Source of the DNA: Sphingosinicella sp. YJ22
GTDB lineage: Bacteria > Pseudomonadota > Alphaproteobacteria > Sphingomonadales > Sphingomonadaceae
NCBI RefSeq assembly: GCF_011320075.1
Contig: NZ_JAANPA010000005.1
Coordinates: 34,325 to 98,324, forward strand
Length of the DNA stretch: 64,000 nucleotides
Direction: 5' to 3'
Every line of letters starts with the position of its first letter. The stretch's first letter is position 1. The notes below the pieces were generated by a model. The model saw only the letters and a program-made list of their open reading frames with translations, made no database searches and had not been told where the DNA came from. Position numbers and translations under genes: made by a program. Below, in pieces: positions 1 to 8,218 of the stretch.

Positions 1-579
1 CGCGATGACTTCGGGATGGGCGGCAGGGTGCTTGCGGGCCTCGGCCTCGACCGCGGCCTGGACCGCGGCGAGCTCGGTCGCCTTCACCTTGTCCGCCTTG
101 GTGAGGACGATCCGGTAGCTGACCGCGGCGGTATCGAGCATTTCGATGATCTCGCGGTCGATCTCCTTGATGCCGTGGCGGCTGTCGACCAGCAGCAGGG
201 CGCGCTTCAGCACCTGGCGGCCGCGTAGATAGTCGTTGACCAGGTACCGCCAGCGCCGGGCGACGTCCTTGGGCGCCTTGGCGAAGCCGTAGCCGGGCAT
301 GTCGACCAGCCGCATCACCGGCGGCGCGCCGACGTCGAAGAAGTTCAGTTCCTGCGTGCGCCCCGGCGTGTTCGAAGTGCGCGCGAGGCCCGTCCGGTTG
401 GTGAGCCGGTTGATCAGCGACGACTTGCCGACGTTGGATCGGCCCGCAAAGGCAATCTCCGGAAGCGACGGATCGGGCAGGAACTTGAGCTCCGGCGCCG
501 ATTTCAGAAAGGAAATCGGCCCGGAGAAGAGGCGCCGCGCCTCACGCGCGAGCGCCTCCTGCTGTTCTTCGTCGCTCAC
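1..579 (-). CDS. engB: Ribosome biogenesis GTPase EngB/YsxC (partial, C-terminus off window)
   Basis: Essential circularly non-permuted TRAFAC GTPase that helps assemble the large ribosomal subunit in the cytoplasm. I translated the minus strand from a GTG at 577-579. The G1 P-loop GRSNVGKSSLIN, the G2 threonine region NTPGRT, the G3 motif DMPGYGFA and the G4 motif TKADK appear in the right order, and the G3 form DxPGYG is diagnostic of EngB. The reading frame runs off the left edge after about 193 codons, so only the last part of the C-terminal domain is missing. The GTG start overlaps the TGA stop of yidC (GTGA at 576-579), which implies translational coupling. The gene order with yidC, yidD, rnpA and rpmH is typical of alphaproteobacteria. 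Confidence 0.95.
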   Translation of the reverse strand, partial: MSDEEQQEALAREARRLFSGPISFLKSAPELKFLPDPSLPEIAFAGRSNVGKSSLINRLTNRTGLARTSNTPGRTQELNFFDVGAPPVMRLVDMPGYGFAKAPKDVARRWRYLVNDYLRGRQVLKRALLLVDSRHGIKEIDREIIEMLDTAAVSYRIVLTKADKVKATELAAVQAAVEAEARKHPAAHPEVIA

Positions 580-2369
580 CGCGCCTTCGGCTTGCGCCGC
601 CCGCGCGGCTCGCCGCCTTCCTTGGCCAGCGACGGCGCCGGCGACGGCGAGGGCGTCGTCGGGCCCGCGGGCTTCATCCGCATCTCGGGATGGCGGAAAT
701 AGAGCCATTGCTGCTGGGCGATCGACAGGATGTTGTTGGTCGCCCAGTAGAGCTGAAGCCCGGCCGCGAACGGCGCCATCACGACCATCAGGATCCACGG
801 CATCAGCCCGAAGATCTGGCGCTGCACCGGGTCCGGCATCGGCGGGTTGAGCTTCTGCTGGAACCACATGGTGACTCCGACCAGGATCGGCAGGATGCCG
901 ATCAGGAGGAAGCTCGGCGGCGTGAACGGCAGGAATCCGAACAGGTTGACCGGAGTCAGCGGGTCGGGCGCCGCGAGATCCTTGACCCACAGCTCCCAGG
1001 GCTGGTGGCGCATCTCGACCGCGACGATCAGCACCTTGTAGAGCGCGTAGAAGATCGGGATCTGGATCAGGATCGGCAGGCAGCCCGCGGCCGGATTCGC
1101 CTTCTCTTCGCGATAGAGGCGGAGCATCTCCTCCTGGAGCTTGGGCTTGTCATCCTGGTAGCGCTCCTGGAGCGCCTGGATCTTGGGCTGGAGCGCCCGC
1201 ATCTTGCCCATCGACTGGAACTGCTTCTGGGCGATCGGGAACAGGATCAGGCGGACGATCACGACGAGAGCGATGATCGCCCAGCCGAAATTGCCGATGA
1301 TCCCGAACAGCCACAGCAGCAGGCCGAAGATCGGCCGCATGAACCATTCGAACCAGCCCCAGTCGATCGCCTTGTCGAGCGACGTGCCGAGCTGCTCCTG
1401 ATAGGTTTCCAGGACCTGAACTTCCTTGGCGCCGGCGAACAGGTGGCTGGTCACGAAGCGGCCACGGCCGGGCGCGACGACGGTGCCTTGCCCGGCGACG
1501 TCAGCCTGGAAGCTGTCGATGGTGCCGAAGTAGCGGAAGCCCGCATCGACGGCGATATTCTGAGCGGGGATGAGGGCCGACAGCCAGTATTTGTCGGAGA
1601 AGCCGACCCAGCCGCCGGTGGTCGAGAAGCGGCGCTGGCCGTCCTGGACGAGGTCGGGATAATTGTTCTCGTAATCGGCAGCGCCGTTGAACACGCCGAC
1701 CGGGCCGACGTGCATGGTCCAGCTGTCGGGATCCGGCGACGCGCCGATGCGGTTGACCAGCTGGAACGGGCTCACTGCGACCGGCGCGGCGCTCGCGTTG
1801 ATGACGTGCTGCTCGGCGGTGAACAGGTAGTTCTCGTCGACGCTGAGGCGGATCTCGAAACGCTGGCCGGCGCCGTTGTTCCAGCTCAGGGTGACCGGGG
1901 TGGCCGGGGTCAGGCGCTGGCCGCTCGCCTGCCACACAGTCGTCTGGTCCGGCACGCGGACATTCTGCCCCTGCCAGCCGAAATGAGCGAAATAGGCCTG
2001 TTCGGTGCCTTCGGGCGAATAGAGCCGGACCGGCGCCGAATCGGCCGCCATCGTCTCGGTGTGGCGGGTGAGGACGAGGTCGTCGATGCGGGCGCCTCGG
2101 AGGTTGATCGAGCCCCTGAGGCTCGGAGTCTCGATCGCGATTCGGGGCGTCTCGCGAAGCACCACGGCGCGGTCGCGGATCGTGCGCGGGGTTTCCGGGG
2201 TGCCGGTCGGCAGGCTTGCCGGCTGCTGCTGAGCGACGACGCGGCCGTCCTCGACCCTGGTCGAGGGCTGCTCGGCGGTCGGAAAGAACCGCTCGGAGAT
2301 CAGGCTCCAGCCCAACAGCACGAGCACCGACAGGGCGATCGCAACGATCAGGTTCTTGTTATCGGTCAC
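576..2369 (-). CDS. yidC: Membrane protein insertase YidC
   Basis: Inserts and folds inner-membrane proteins, alone or with the Sec translocon. The 597-residue product has the Gram-negative layout: an N-terminal signal-anchor helix (about residues 6-24), a large periplasmic P1 domain (about 55-345), then the conserved five-helix 60KD_IMP domain (about 350-570). The cytoplasmic loop after the first conserved helix contains QKQFQSMGKMRALQPK, the usual charged helical hairpin. The tail ends in a basic stretch (RGRRKPKAR), a common ribosome-contacting feature. It is followed without a gap by engB (4-bp overlap) and preceded by yidD, so the cluster is probably one transcript beginning at rpmH. Length is normal for alphaproteobacterial YidC. 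Confidence 0.97.
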   Translation of the reverse strand: MTDNKNLIVAIALSVLVLLGWSLISERFFPTAEQPSTRVEDGRVVAQQQPASLPTGTPETPRTIRDRAVVLRETPRIAIETPSLRGSINLRGARIDDLVLTRHTETMAADSAPVRLYSPEGTEQAYFAHFGWQGQNVRVPDQTTVWQASGQRLTPATPVTLSWNNGAGQRFEIRLSVDENYLFTAEQHVINASAAPVAVSPFQLVNRIGASPDPDSWTMHVGPVGVFNGAADYENNYPDLVQDGQRRFSTTGGWVGFSDKYWLSALIPAQNIAVDAGFRYFGTIDSFQADVAGQGTVVAPGRGRFVTSHLFAGAKEVQVLETYQEQLGTSLDKAIDWGWFEWFMRPIFGLLLWLFGIIGNFGWAIIALVVIVRLILFPIAQKQFQSMGKMRALQPKIQALQERYQDDKPKLQEEMLRLYREEKANPAAGCLPILIQIPIFYALYKVLIVAVEMRHQPWELWVKDLAAPDPLTPVNLFGFLPFTPPSFLLIGILPILVGVTMWFQQKLNPPMPDPVQRQIFGLMPWILMVVMAPFAAGLQLYWATNNILSIAQQQWLYFRHPEMRMKPAGPTTPSPSPAPSLAKEGGEPRGRRKPKAR

Positions 2370-2392
2370 TCAAGCGTCCTTGGCGGAAAAGG

Positions 2393-2605
2393 TCAGGGCA
2401 CCGGATCCGGTCCGGAGCCGCCCCAGGGATGGCAGCGCGCGAGGCGCTTGGCCGCAAGCCAGCTCCCCTTGAGCGCCCCATAGCGCCGAAGCGCGGTGAT
2501 TGCATAGGCCGAGCAGGACGGCTGGTAGCGGCACGACGGCGGCAGCACCCGCGAAGGCCCCAGCTGCCAGCCGCGGGCGACCAGGATGAGGAGTTTCGCG
2601 ATCAC
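2393..2605 (-). CDS. yidD: Membrane protein insertion efficiency factor YidD
   Basis: Small (70 residues) membrane-associated protein that aids YidC-dependent insertion. The family signature is clear: [20 protein letters not shown] carries the conserved cysteines, followed by [15 protein letters not shown]. It starts at an ATG that overlaps the stop of rnpA (2602-2604) by a few bases and ends just upstream of yidC, so it sits in the usual place in the rpmH-rnpA-yidD-yidC operon. A longer reading frame across the same bases (2370-2678) lacks these motifs and was set aside. Confidence 0.93.
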   Translation of the reverse strand: MIAKLLILVARGWQLGPSRVLPPSCRYQPSCSAYAITALRRYGALKGSWLAAKRLARCHPWGGSGPDPVP

Positions 2606-3108
2606 TGCTTCGGCCTCTCGACGGAGCGGTTCGCCAACTTCGAAAGCGCCTTGCGGAATTCGGATTCGAGCAGGGCATAGTCGCGCTCGATCCCGCTCGG
2701 CCGGCCGATCAGGACGTGGTCGGCGCCGGCGATGCCGGCTTCGGGCAGCACCTTGCGGGCGAGCTCGCGAAAGCGCCGCTTCATGCGGTTGCGCACCACC
2801 GCGCCGCCGACCTTGCCGGAGACGGTGATGCCGATTCGCTTGAGTGGGTCGCCGTCGCCGCGGGGGCGCACCAGCAGGACGAATCCCGGCATCGGCGCGC
2901 GCAGCCCATTGTTGGCGGCGAGATAGTCCGCCCGCCGCGTTACCCGGGCGAGCGCCGTCCTGGCCTTTAGGCCGACAGCTTCTTGCGGCCGCGGGCGCGG
3001 CGCGCGTTCAGGACCTTGCGGCCGCCCACCGTCGCCATGCGGGACCGGAAACCGTGCCGGCGCGCCCGAACGAGATTGCTCGGCTGGAAGGTGCGCTTCA
3101 TCGCTCAT
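2602..3108 (-). CDS. rnpA: Ribonuclease P protein component, start codon unusual
   Basis: Protein cofactor of RNase P, which trims the 5' ends of pre-tRNAs. The conserved part is about the last 119 codons, from [12 protein letters not shown] through the RNR motif [13 protein letters not shown] to the C-terminus. The start is the problem. In this frame no ATG, GTG or TTG exists between the conserved N-terminus and an ATG at 3106-3108, which lies 7 bases upstream of the rpmH start. From that ATG the frame is open for 168 residues and overlaps the whole of rpmH in another frame. Either a rare start codon is used near position 2965, or the long nested form is made, as described for Thermus. I give the longest plausible extent; the core identification is firm, the start is not. 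Confidence 0.75.
   Translation of the reverse strand: MSDEAHLPAEQSRSGAPARFPVPHGDGGRPQGPERAPRPRPQEAVGLKARTALARVTRRADYLAANNGLRAPMPGFVLLVRPRGDGDPLKRIGITVSGKVGGAVVRNRMKRRFRELARKVLPEAGIAGADHVLIGRPSGIERDYALLESEFRKALSKLANRSVERPKQ
2967..3101 (-). CDS. rpmH: 50S ribosomal protein L34
   Basis: Structural protein of the large ribosomal subunit. The 44-residue product was translated by hand and starts [18 protein letters not shown], the invariant L34 N-terminus, and ends GRKKLSA. It is too short for usual open-frame filters but unmistakable. A GAGG Shine-Dalgarno lies 8-11 bases upstream of the ATG. A second ATG in a different frame (3106-3108) sits between that Shine-Dalgarno and the rpmH start and belongs to the long rnpA frame. 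rpmH heads the rnpA-yidD-yidC-engB cluster. Confidence 0.97.
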   Translation of the reverse strand: MKRTFQPSNLVRARRHGFRSRMATVGGRKVLNARRARGRKKLSA

Positions 3109-3130
3109 GCCTCGAAATAAATGATCTGAA

Positions 3131-3156
3131 ACAAAAGAGCCGCCCCGGAGGCGGCC
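3131..3156 (-). terminator. Rho-independent terminator upstream of rpmH
   Basis: Read on the minus strand, GCCGCC-TCCGG-GGCGGC forms a strong six-pair GC stem followed by TCTTTTGT. It lies after the stop of the PGPGW-like membrane gene and before rpmH, so it should end transcription of the former. Confidence 0.75.
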
Positions 3157-3193
3157 ATCTGCCGGGTGCCCATAGGCAAAGCCGGGGTCCAAG

Positions 3194-3523
3194 TCAACGA
3201 TCCTGCGCCGGTTCCGCCGTCGCCTTGTCGCGCTCGGCCCGGCGGCGCTGACTGGGACGGCGCATGCTCCAGTCGGCCCAGGCGCCCTTATTGGGGTGGC
3301 GACGCTTGAAGCGGGCATATTGGCGCTTCGCCCAGCGGCTGTTCTTGAGCATCAGCCCGGCGCCCGCTGCGAAGACGACGACTCCGCCCGGGCCCGGCAC
3401 GATGCCGACCAGCGGCGACACGATCACGAGCAGGACTCCGGTCCAGAACAGCAGCGGCCGAAGCCATCGCGAGCTCCCCTGACGCCTGGTCAGCGGGATG
3501 CCGGTCTCCTTGTCCCTCTCCAT
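3194..3523 (-). CDS. Small membrane protein, PGPGW-like
   Basis: A 109-residue protein with a basic N-terminus, two hydrophobic segments (about residues 23-40 and 46-62) and a basic C-terminal tail rich in Arg. The turn between the helices reads GIVPGPGGVVVFAAGAGLML, which resembles the PGPGW motif of a family of putative transmembrane proteins of unknown function; here the final Trp is Gly. The start MERDKETG was chosen because the upstream in-frame ATG adds a Cys- and Pro-rich stretch unlike the family and overlaps the region leading into comM. It is transcribed divergently from comM and ends at a clear terminator. Function is unknown. Confidence 0.7.
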   Translation of the reverse strand: MERDKETGIPLTRRQGSSRWLRPLLFWTGVLLVIVSPLVGIVPGPGGVVVFAAGAGLMLKNSRWAKRQYARFKRRHPNKGAWADWSMRRPSQRRRAERDKATAEPAQDR

Positions 3524-3636
3524 GAATCGGCATGTGGGGTGGCCGCGCCCGGCTGTCACCCCCGCGCCAGTCTGTGGACATATCAATCACTTCGCTCCAG
3601 AACGGTGCCGAAACGGAAAACGGGCGAGGGGGACAC

Positions 3637-5145
3637 ATGGTCGCGCATGTGGGCACGGTCGCGTTCCTTGGCCTCGAGGCTCGGGCCGTCGAGGTCCAGG
3701 TCCAGGTCGCACCCGGCCTTCCCAAATTCCTGGTCGTCGGCTTGCCCGACAAGGCCGCGGCGGAAGGGCGCGAGCGGGTTCATGCGGCCTTGAGCGCGAT
3801 CGGCCTGTCGCTTCCGCCCAAGCGCATCACCGTCAACCTGTCGCCCGCGGACCTGCCCAAGGAGGGATCGCATTACGACCTGCCGATCGCGCTCGGCCTG
3901 CTCGCCGCGATGGGCGCGGTCGATGCCGAGACGCTCGCCGGTTACGTGGCTGTCGGCGAACTGAGCCTCGACGGCCGAATCGCGCCGACTCCGGGCGTCC
4001 TTCTCGCCGCGCTTCACGCCTCGTCGCGCCAGCTCGGCCTTATCTGCCCCGCCGACCAGGGCGCCGAGGCCGCCTGGGCTGGAGAGGTCGAGGTGGTCGC
4101 GGCGCCCGACCTCATCGCTCTGCTCAATCATCTCCGCGGCGGCGCGGTGCTGAGCCCGCCGCAAGCCGGGGAAGTGGCGCCGTGGCGCAACGGCCTTTGC
4201 CTCAGCCAGGTCAAGGGCCAGGAGACCGCCAAGCGCGCCCTCGAGATCGCTGCGGCGGGCGGCCACAATCTGCTGATGAGCGGGCCGCCAGGGGCCGGCA
4301 AGTCGCTGCTCGCGGCGTGCCTGCCCGGCATCCTACCCGAATTGACGCCGGCCGAGGCCCTGGAAGTGTCGATGGTCGCGAGCGTCGCCGGGACGCTGGA
4401 GGGCGGCCGGCTGACCCGCGCTCGGCCGTTTCGCGCGCCGCATCACAGTGCCTCGATGGCCGCGCTTGTCGGCGGCGGCCTCAAGGCGCGGCCGGGCGAG
4501 GTCAGCCTCGCCCATCTCGGCGTGCTGTTCCTCGACGAATTGCCCGAATTCCAGCGCCCGGTGCTCGACAGCCTTCGCCAGCCTCTCGAGACCGGCACCG
4601 TCCAGATCGCCCGCGCCAATGCGCACGTCACCTTCCCGGCGAGGGTCCAGCTCGTCGCGGCGATGAACCCGTGCCGGTGCGGCCATCTCGGCGACGCCGC
4701 GCTCGCCTGCAGCCGCGCGCCGCGCTGCGCCGCCGACTATCAGGCGAAGGTGTCGGGGCCGCTGCTCGACCGAATCGACCTCCATGTCGAGGTGCAGGCG
4801 GTCGCCGCGGCCGATCTCGTGCTGCCGCCGCCGAGCGAAGGCTCGGCCGAGGTCGCCGCACGCGTCGCCGCCGCCCGCGACCTCCAGACCGCGCGCTACG
4901 AAGGCCACGGCGTTCGCACCAACGCCGAGGCCGACGGCGCCTTGCTCGACGACGTCGCCACGCCCGACGAGCCCGGCCGCCGATTGCTTGCCCAGGCTGC
5001 CGAGGCGATGCGGCTGACGGCGCGCGGCTACCACCGCGTCATGCGCGTCGCGCGCACCATCGCCGACCTCGCGGGAAGCGAAAGCGTGGGACGGGTGCAT
5101 GTGGCGGAAGCGCTCAGCTACCGCCGCCAGGTGCCGCGAAACTGA
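3637..5145 (+). CDS. comM: YifB/ComM family Mg-chelatase-like AAA+ ATPase
   Basis: Hexameric AAA+ protein of the ComM/YifB family; in naturally competent bacteria ComM promotes branch migration during integration of transforming DNA. The 502-residue product has the N-terminal ChlI-type fold (residues 1-170, beginning MVAHVGTVAFLGLEA), the Walker A SGPPGAGKSLLAACLPG, Walker B GVLFLDELPEF, and the C-terminal Mg-chelatase lid domain ending ALSYRRQVP. The CRCGHLGD motif with conserved cysteines is also seen. The start at 3637 follows a GAGGGGG Shine-Dalgarno; a longer in-frame form from 3532 adds residues not seen in the family. Its last 32 bases overlap the convergent membrane gene at 5114. Confidence 0.93.
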   Translation: MVAHVGTVAFLGLEARAVEVQVQVAPGLPKFLVVGLPDKAAAEGRERVHAALSAIGLSLPPKRITVNLSPADLPKEGSHYDLPIALGLLAAMGAVDAETLAGYVAVGELSLDGRIAPTPGVLLAALHASSRQLGLICPADQGAEAAWAGEVEVVAAPDLIALLNHLRGGAVLSPPQAGEVAPWRNGLCLSQVKGQETAKRALEIAAAGGHNLLMSGPPGAGKSLLAACLPGILPELTPAEALEVSMVASVAGTLEGGRLTRARPFRAPHHSASMAALVGGGLKARPGEVSLAHLGVLFLDELPEFQRPVLDSLRQPLETGTVQIARANAHVTFPARVQLVAAMNPCRCGHLGDAALACSRAPRCAADYQAKVSGPLLDRIDLHVEVQAVAAADLVLPPPSEGSAEVAARVAAARDLQTARYEGHGVRTNAEADGALLDDVATPDEPGRRLLAQAAEAMRLTARGYHRVMRVARTIADLAGSESVGRVHVAEALSYRRQVPRN

Positions 5146-5962
5146 TTATTGGCTTTCCGCCGTTTTTTCCGGCCGGCTTGCGAGAGGAGCGGGGTGGCCG
5201 CGCTTCCTTTGGGGAGCGGAGCGCGGTCGTCTCCGGCTTCAATTCGAGTGAAATGTCGTCACCTCCGGCGCGGAGGTAGGCGAGGTAGAGGTTGCAGGAG
5301 CGTATATGATCCTGGAAGTCGGCCTCGCTTTTCACCTCGGCGCCGCGGCTCCAGAAGAGCAGCATTCTGATGCGTTGCTTGAATAGGAGGCTCATCTGAT
5401 CCGAGGATCGATCCAGGTTGCGGCGGCTCTCCAGCCATATCTTCAGCGAGGTTGCGGTAATCGCCGCCGGAAGGACACCGCCAATTGCCGTTACGATTCC
5501 GGCGGTCAGATCGGTTTGATCGAAGAACAGCACTATTCCTCCAACAACCAAAATCGTTACCGCAGAAAAGAACATAACAATAATGGTAGCAATAGAATGT
5601 CGATTGAGATCGTTTTGAAACGCAGTTTTCCAGAAATCCTCATAGAGGCAAATATTGTCTCTGAGAGCGATACCGTACTTAGACTCAACAAGATCTCCAA
5701 ATGAGCGATCAGCTTTGTCGTTCCGACCATGTATTACGTCTGCAATCGTTCGATTGGCATTTATTCGAGCGATGGCAAATCTGCTCATCCAAAAAGCTAA
5801 TGTTATAACTGTGGTAACTGATAGAAATATATAGAACAGCTTAGCGTTGTCAGGTTCTGTTTCTGTGTAAACAGCGCTCGTGATGAAGATCGCAAGAATA
5901 GTCGACGATATGAAAGTCGTCACGAGGTAGCGGTTTAATGATCCTACCAGAAGATGCCTCAT
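5114..5962 (-). CDS. Four-helix membrane protein of unknown function (acquired pair, second gene)
   Basis: 282 residues. Four hydrophobic segments are seen: two near the N-terminus (LVTTFISSTILAIFITSAVY and LFYIFLSVTTVITLAFWM) and two centrally (SIATIIVMFFSAVTILVVGG and the segment ending VLPAAITATSLKIWL). The central pair, with its flanking DFWKTAFQ and SRRNLDRSSDQM helices, resembles the two-helix module named in TRADD-N-associated conflict proteins; this is a tentative match. The C-terminal tail is Pro/Arg-rich and overlaps the end of comM. The ATG lies 2 bases after the stop of the upstream exported protein, so the two are coupled. Most of the gene is much richer in A and T than its surroundings, a sign of recent transfer. 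Confidence 0.6.
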   Translation of the reverse strand: MRHLLVGSLNRYLVTTFISSTILAIFITSAVYTETEPDNAKLFYIFLSVTTVITLAFWMSRFAIARINANRTIADVIHGRNDKADRSFGDLVESKYGIALRDNICLYEDFWKTAFQNDLNRHSIATIIVMFFSAVTILVVGGIVLFFDQTDLTAGIVTAIGGVLPAAITATSLKIWLESRRNLDRSSDQMSLLFKQRIRMLLFWSRGAEVKSEADFQDHIRSCNLYLAYLRAGGDDISLELKPETTALRSPKEARPPRSSRKPAGKNGGKPIISFAAPGGGS

Positions 5963-5964
5963 AT

Positions 5965-6663
5965 TCAGGCCCACCAGTTCTTGATCACGTTGTGGATTTC
6001 TCGAATGTACTTCCCACCGGTTGAAGCGATAAGGGCGAGCGGCGAGGAGTTGTCGATGCATTGGCGCTGGAGCTCGCCGGTGAGATTGTAGACCCTGCGA
6101 TAGGATGTAGCCGCAAGGCGCTCCTGCCGAATGAGCGCTTCGACAACTGGGCCATTACGCGTAAGCGAATCGACCCAGGAACGCAGCTTGTCGCTCGGCT
6201 GTCCATCCGGGCTTCGGTTCGCAGCCGGCGCCACAATTGCTCGCTCTCTGCGATGGGCGGCGCGCTGCCGGTGAAGTTCCCGTTCGACACCCCTCATGCC
6301 ACGATGCGCGGCGTCGACCTGAGTTAGCGCCGCCCTTCGGCGGTTATTTGCGGGACAGTCGAGCAGGCGCCTTCGAAGCGCTTGCCACTCGCTCCAGGCC
6401 GCGTCGACTGATCCCCGAGCTTCGCGGAGCTTGTCGTCACGGGCACGATGCTCGCTGCGCGCTTGCTGCAAAGAAGCGAGGAGGGCGGCTCGCGTCTGCT
6501 GCGCAAAACCGGGTGATGCTGGGTAAATCAAGCTTAAGACGAACGCGCCGGCGGCCACAGCCACCGGCAAACGGCTTCGCTGGCGTCGCGAACCCCTCGC
6601 ACCAAATAACGTTCGCAAAGCAGCCCCCTGCGTTACGAGTCGTAGGCTCCCAGAATGAAGCAC
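5965..6663 (-). CDS. Exported coiled-coil protein of unknown function (acquired pair, first gene)
   Basis: 232 residues. After a basic N-terminal stretch a hydrophobic segment (LPVAVAAGAFVLSLIYP, about residues 32-48) and GFAQQ look like a signal peptide with a long n-region, though the true start may be further in. The rest is highly charged and predicted by eye to be helical (ASLQQARSEHRARDDKLREA and so on), with two cysteines (LDCPAN, QRQCID) that could form a disulfide. It is directly followed by the membrane protein at 5114-5962. I recognise no family. The pairing suggests an envelope complex, possibly a conflict or sensing module. Confidence 0.5.
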   Translation of the reverse strand: MLHSGSLRLVTQGAALRTLFGARGSRRQRSRLPVAVAAGAFVLSLIYPASPGFAQQTRAALLASLQQARSEHRARDDKLREARGSVDAAWSEWQALRRRLLDCPANNRRRAALTQVDAAHRGMRGVERELHRQRAAHRRERAIVAPAANRSPDGQPSDKLRSWVDSLTRNGPVVEALIRQERLAATSYRRVYNLTGELQRQCIDNSSPLALIASTGGKYIREIHNVIKNWWA

Positions 6664-6754
6664 AAGTTATGAAAGCTCAAGCCAGTAGTTGACGGGGCGT
6701 TCACGATAAGAGAAATTGCGTGTTTGCGGCTTCTTCCAATCGTCCGCAACGTCG

Positions 6755-7030
6755 TTATTTAGCCTTGTTGTCAGTCGGTGTGGTCCCCGGTAGATCCACG
6801 TCGGGGAGGTCGACGTCGGGTGCTTCGACATCGACCTTAATGTCGGTCTTGTCGGCGCCATCGAAGCTGCCGCCGAACACCAGGAAGGCAACCACGGCCA
6901 GGACCACGAGCAGCAGCACCGCTGCGATCAGGCCGCCGCCGCCGCTTCGCTCGCCCGTGTTGATGACGGTGGTGCTGTGGCGTTCCACCACCGGCTCCTC
7001 ACGGATCACTTCGCGCTCACGTTCGTCCAT
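6755..7030 (-). CDS. Small single-pass membrane protein
   Basis: 91 residues starting MDEREREVIREEP: an acidic and basic cytoplasmic N-terminus, a glycine run, one transmembrane helix (GGGLIAAVLLLVVLAVVAFL, about residues 35-54), then a short acidic tail with repeated VDLP units (DVDLPDVDLPG). A longer in-frame start at 7141 is possible but adds an unlikely basic stretch. No enzymatic motif is visible. Similar small one-helix proteins are common hypothetical genes in sphingomonads. Confidence 0.6.
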   Translation of the reverse strand: MDEREREVIREEPVVERHSTTVINTGERSGGGGLIAAVLLLVVLAVVAFLVFGGSFDGADKTDIKVDVEAPDVDLPDVDLPGTTPTDNKAK

Positions 7031-7202
7031 GGTGCACCCTGTTGCGACTCCAACCGATGCGAATGAACGTGGCGCGGTCCGGCGCGTTCCGCGCAACGCC
7101 ACAAGAAGAGGGTTAACCTGGCGAGCCCGTGAGAGATTCATCTCACGGGAGCCACCTTCGCGGTCGCCGGACTCCGATCCACGGAGGGTCGGCGCGCCCG
7201 GC

Positions 7203-8120
7203 CTATTCGGGTAGGAAGTCGGGCACCGACAGATAGCGCTCGCCGGTGTCGTAGTTGAACCCGAGGATGCGCTTGCCGGCGCCGAACTCGGCGAGCTTCT
7301 GCTTGATCGCCGAGAGAGTCGCTCCGGAGCTGATGCCGACCAGCATGCCTTCCTCGCGCGCGGCGCGGCGGGCCATTTCCTTGGCGTCGTCCGGGGCGAC
7401 CTGGATGACTCCGTCGAGCAGCTCGGTGTTCATGATCGCCGGGACGAAGCCGGCGCCGATGCCCTGGATCGGGTGCGGGCCGGGATCGCCGCCGGAGAGG
7501 ACCGGCGACAGCGTCGGCTCGACCGCGAACACCTCAAGGTTCGGCCATTCCTTCTTCAGAACCTCGGCGCAGGCGGTGATGTGGCCGCCGGTGCCGACTC
7601 CGGTGACCAGAACGTCGATCGGCGAGTCGCGGAAGTCGGCCAGGATTTCCTGCGCGGTGGTGCGGCGATGGATCTCGAGATTGGCCGGATTCTCGAACTG
7701 CTGCGGCATCCAGCTGTTCGCAGTCTGCTCGACCAGCTCCTGGGCGCGGGCGATTGCGCCTTTCATGCCCTTCTCCTTCGGCGTCAGGTCGAAGGTGGCG
7801 CCGTAGGCGAGCATCAGTCGGCGGCGCTCGATGCTCATGCTCTCCGGCATGACCAGGACGAGCTTGTAGCCCTTAACCGCGGCGACCATGGCGAGGCCGA
7901 TGCCGGTGTTGCCGCTGGTCGGCTCGATGATCACGCCGCCGGGCTTCAGCTTGCCGGAAGCCTCGGCATCCTCGATCATCGACAAAGCGATGCGGTCCTT
8001 GATCGACGCGCCCGGATTGGAACGCTCCGACTTGATCCACACTTCGGCATCGCCGAACAGGCGGTTGAGTCGGATGTGCGGGGTGTTGCCGATCGTGGCG
8101 AGGATGTTCGCAGCCTTCAT
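7203..8120 (-). CDS. cysK: Cysteine synthase A (O-acetylserine sulfhydrylase)
   Basis: PLP enzyme that makes L-cysteine from O-acetylserine and sulfide in the cytoplasm. The 305-residue product has the lysine that binds PLP in [15 protein letters not shown], the substrate loop [11 protein letters not shown], the phosphate-binding glycine loop [12 protein letters not shown], and [10 protein letters not shown] near the C-terminus. Length and motif order match CysK rather than cystathionine beta-synthase. It stands alone, with a divergent oxygenase gene starting 98 bases upstream. Confidence 0.95.
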   Translation of the reverse strand: MKAANILATIGNTPHIRLNRLFGDAEVWIKSERSNPGASIKDRIALSMIEDAEASGKLKPGGVIIEPTSGNTGIGLAMVAAVKGYKLVLVMPESMSIERRRLMLAYGATFDLTPKEKGMKGAIARAQELVEQTANSWMPQQFENPANLEIHRRTTAQEILADFRDSPIDVLVTGVGTGGHITACAEVLKKEWPNLEVFAVEPTLSPVLSGGDPGPHPIQGIGAGFVPAIMNTELLDGVIQVAPDDAKEMARRAAREEGMLVGISSGATLSAIKQKLAEFGAGKRILGFNYDTGERYLSVPDFLPE

Positions 8121-8218
8121 GTGCCTTCAGTCTCCACGTGCGAACGGGGCCCGCCGCTCCCTCTGCTGCGACCGCGCTCGGACGGGAGGCCTATAATGCG
8201 GCTTGCGGGGAGGGTGAA

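Noticed and set aside
690..2483. 597-codon open frame antisense to yidC
   Set aside because: Its composition (long runs of Arg, Asp, Glu, Gln) is what GC-rich coding DNA yields on the other strand, and yidC is certain.
3498..5279. 593-codon frame overlapping comM on the same strand
   Set aside because: Arg/Pro-rich shadow of comM with no motif.
6667..6891. Small minus-strand frame between the AT-rich pair and the small membrane protein
   Set aside because: Overlaps the better supported gene at 6755-7030 in another frame and has no features.
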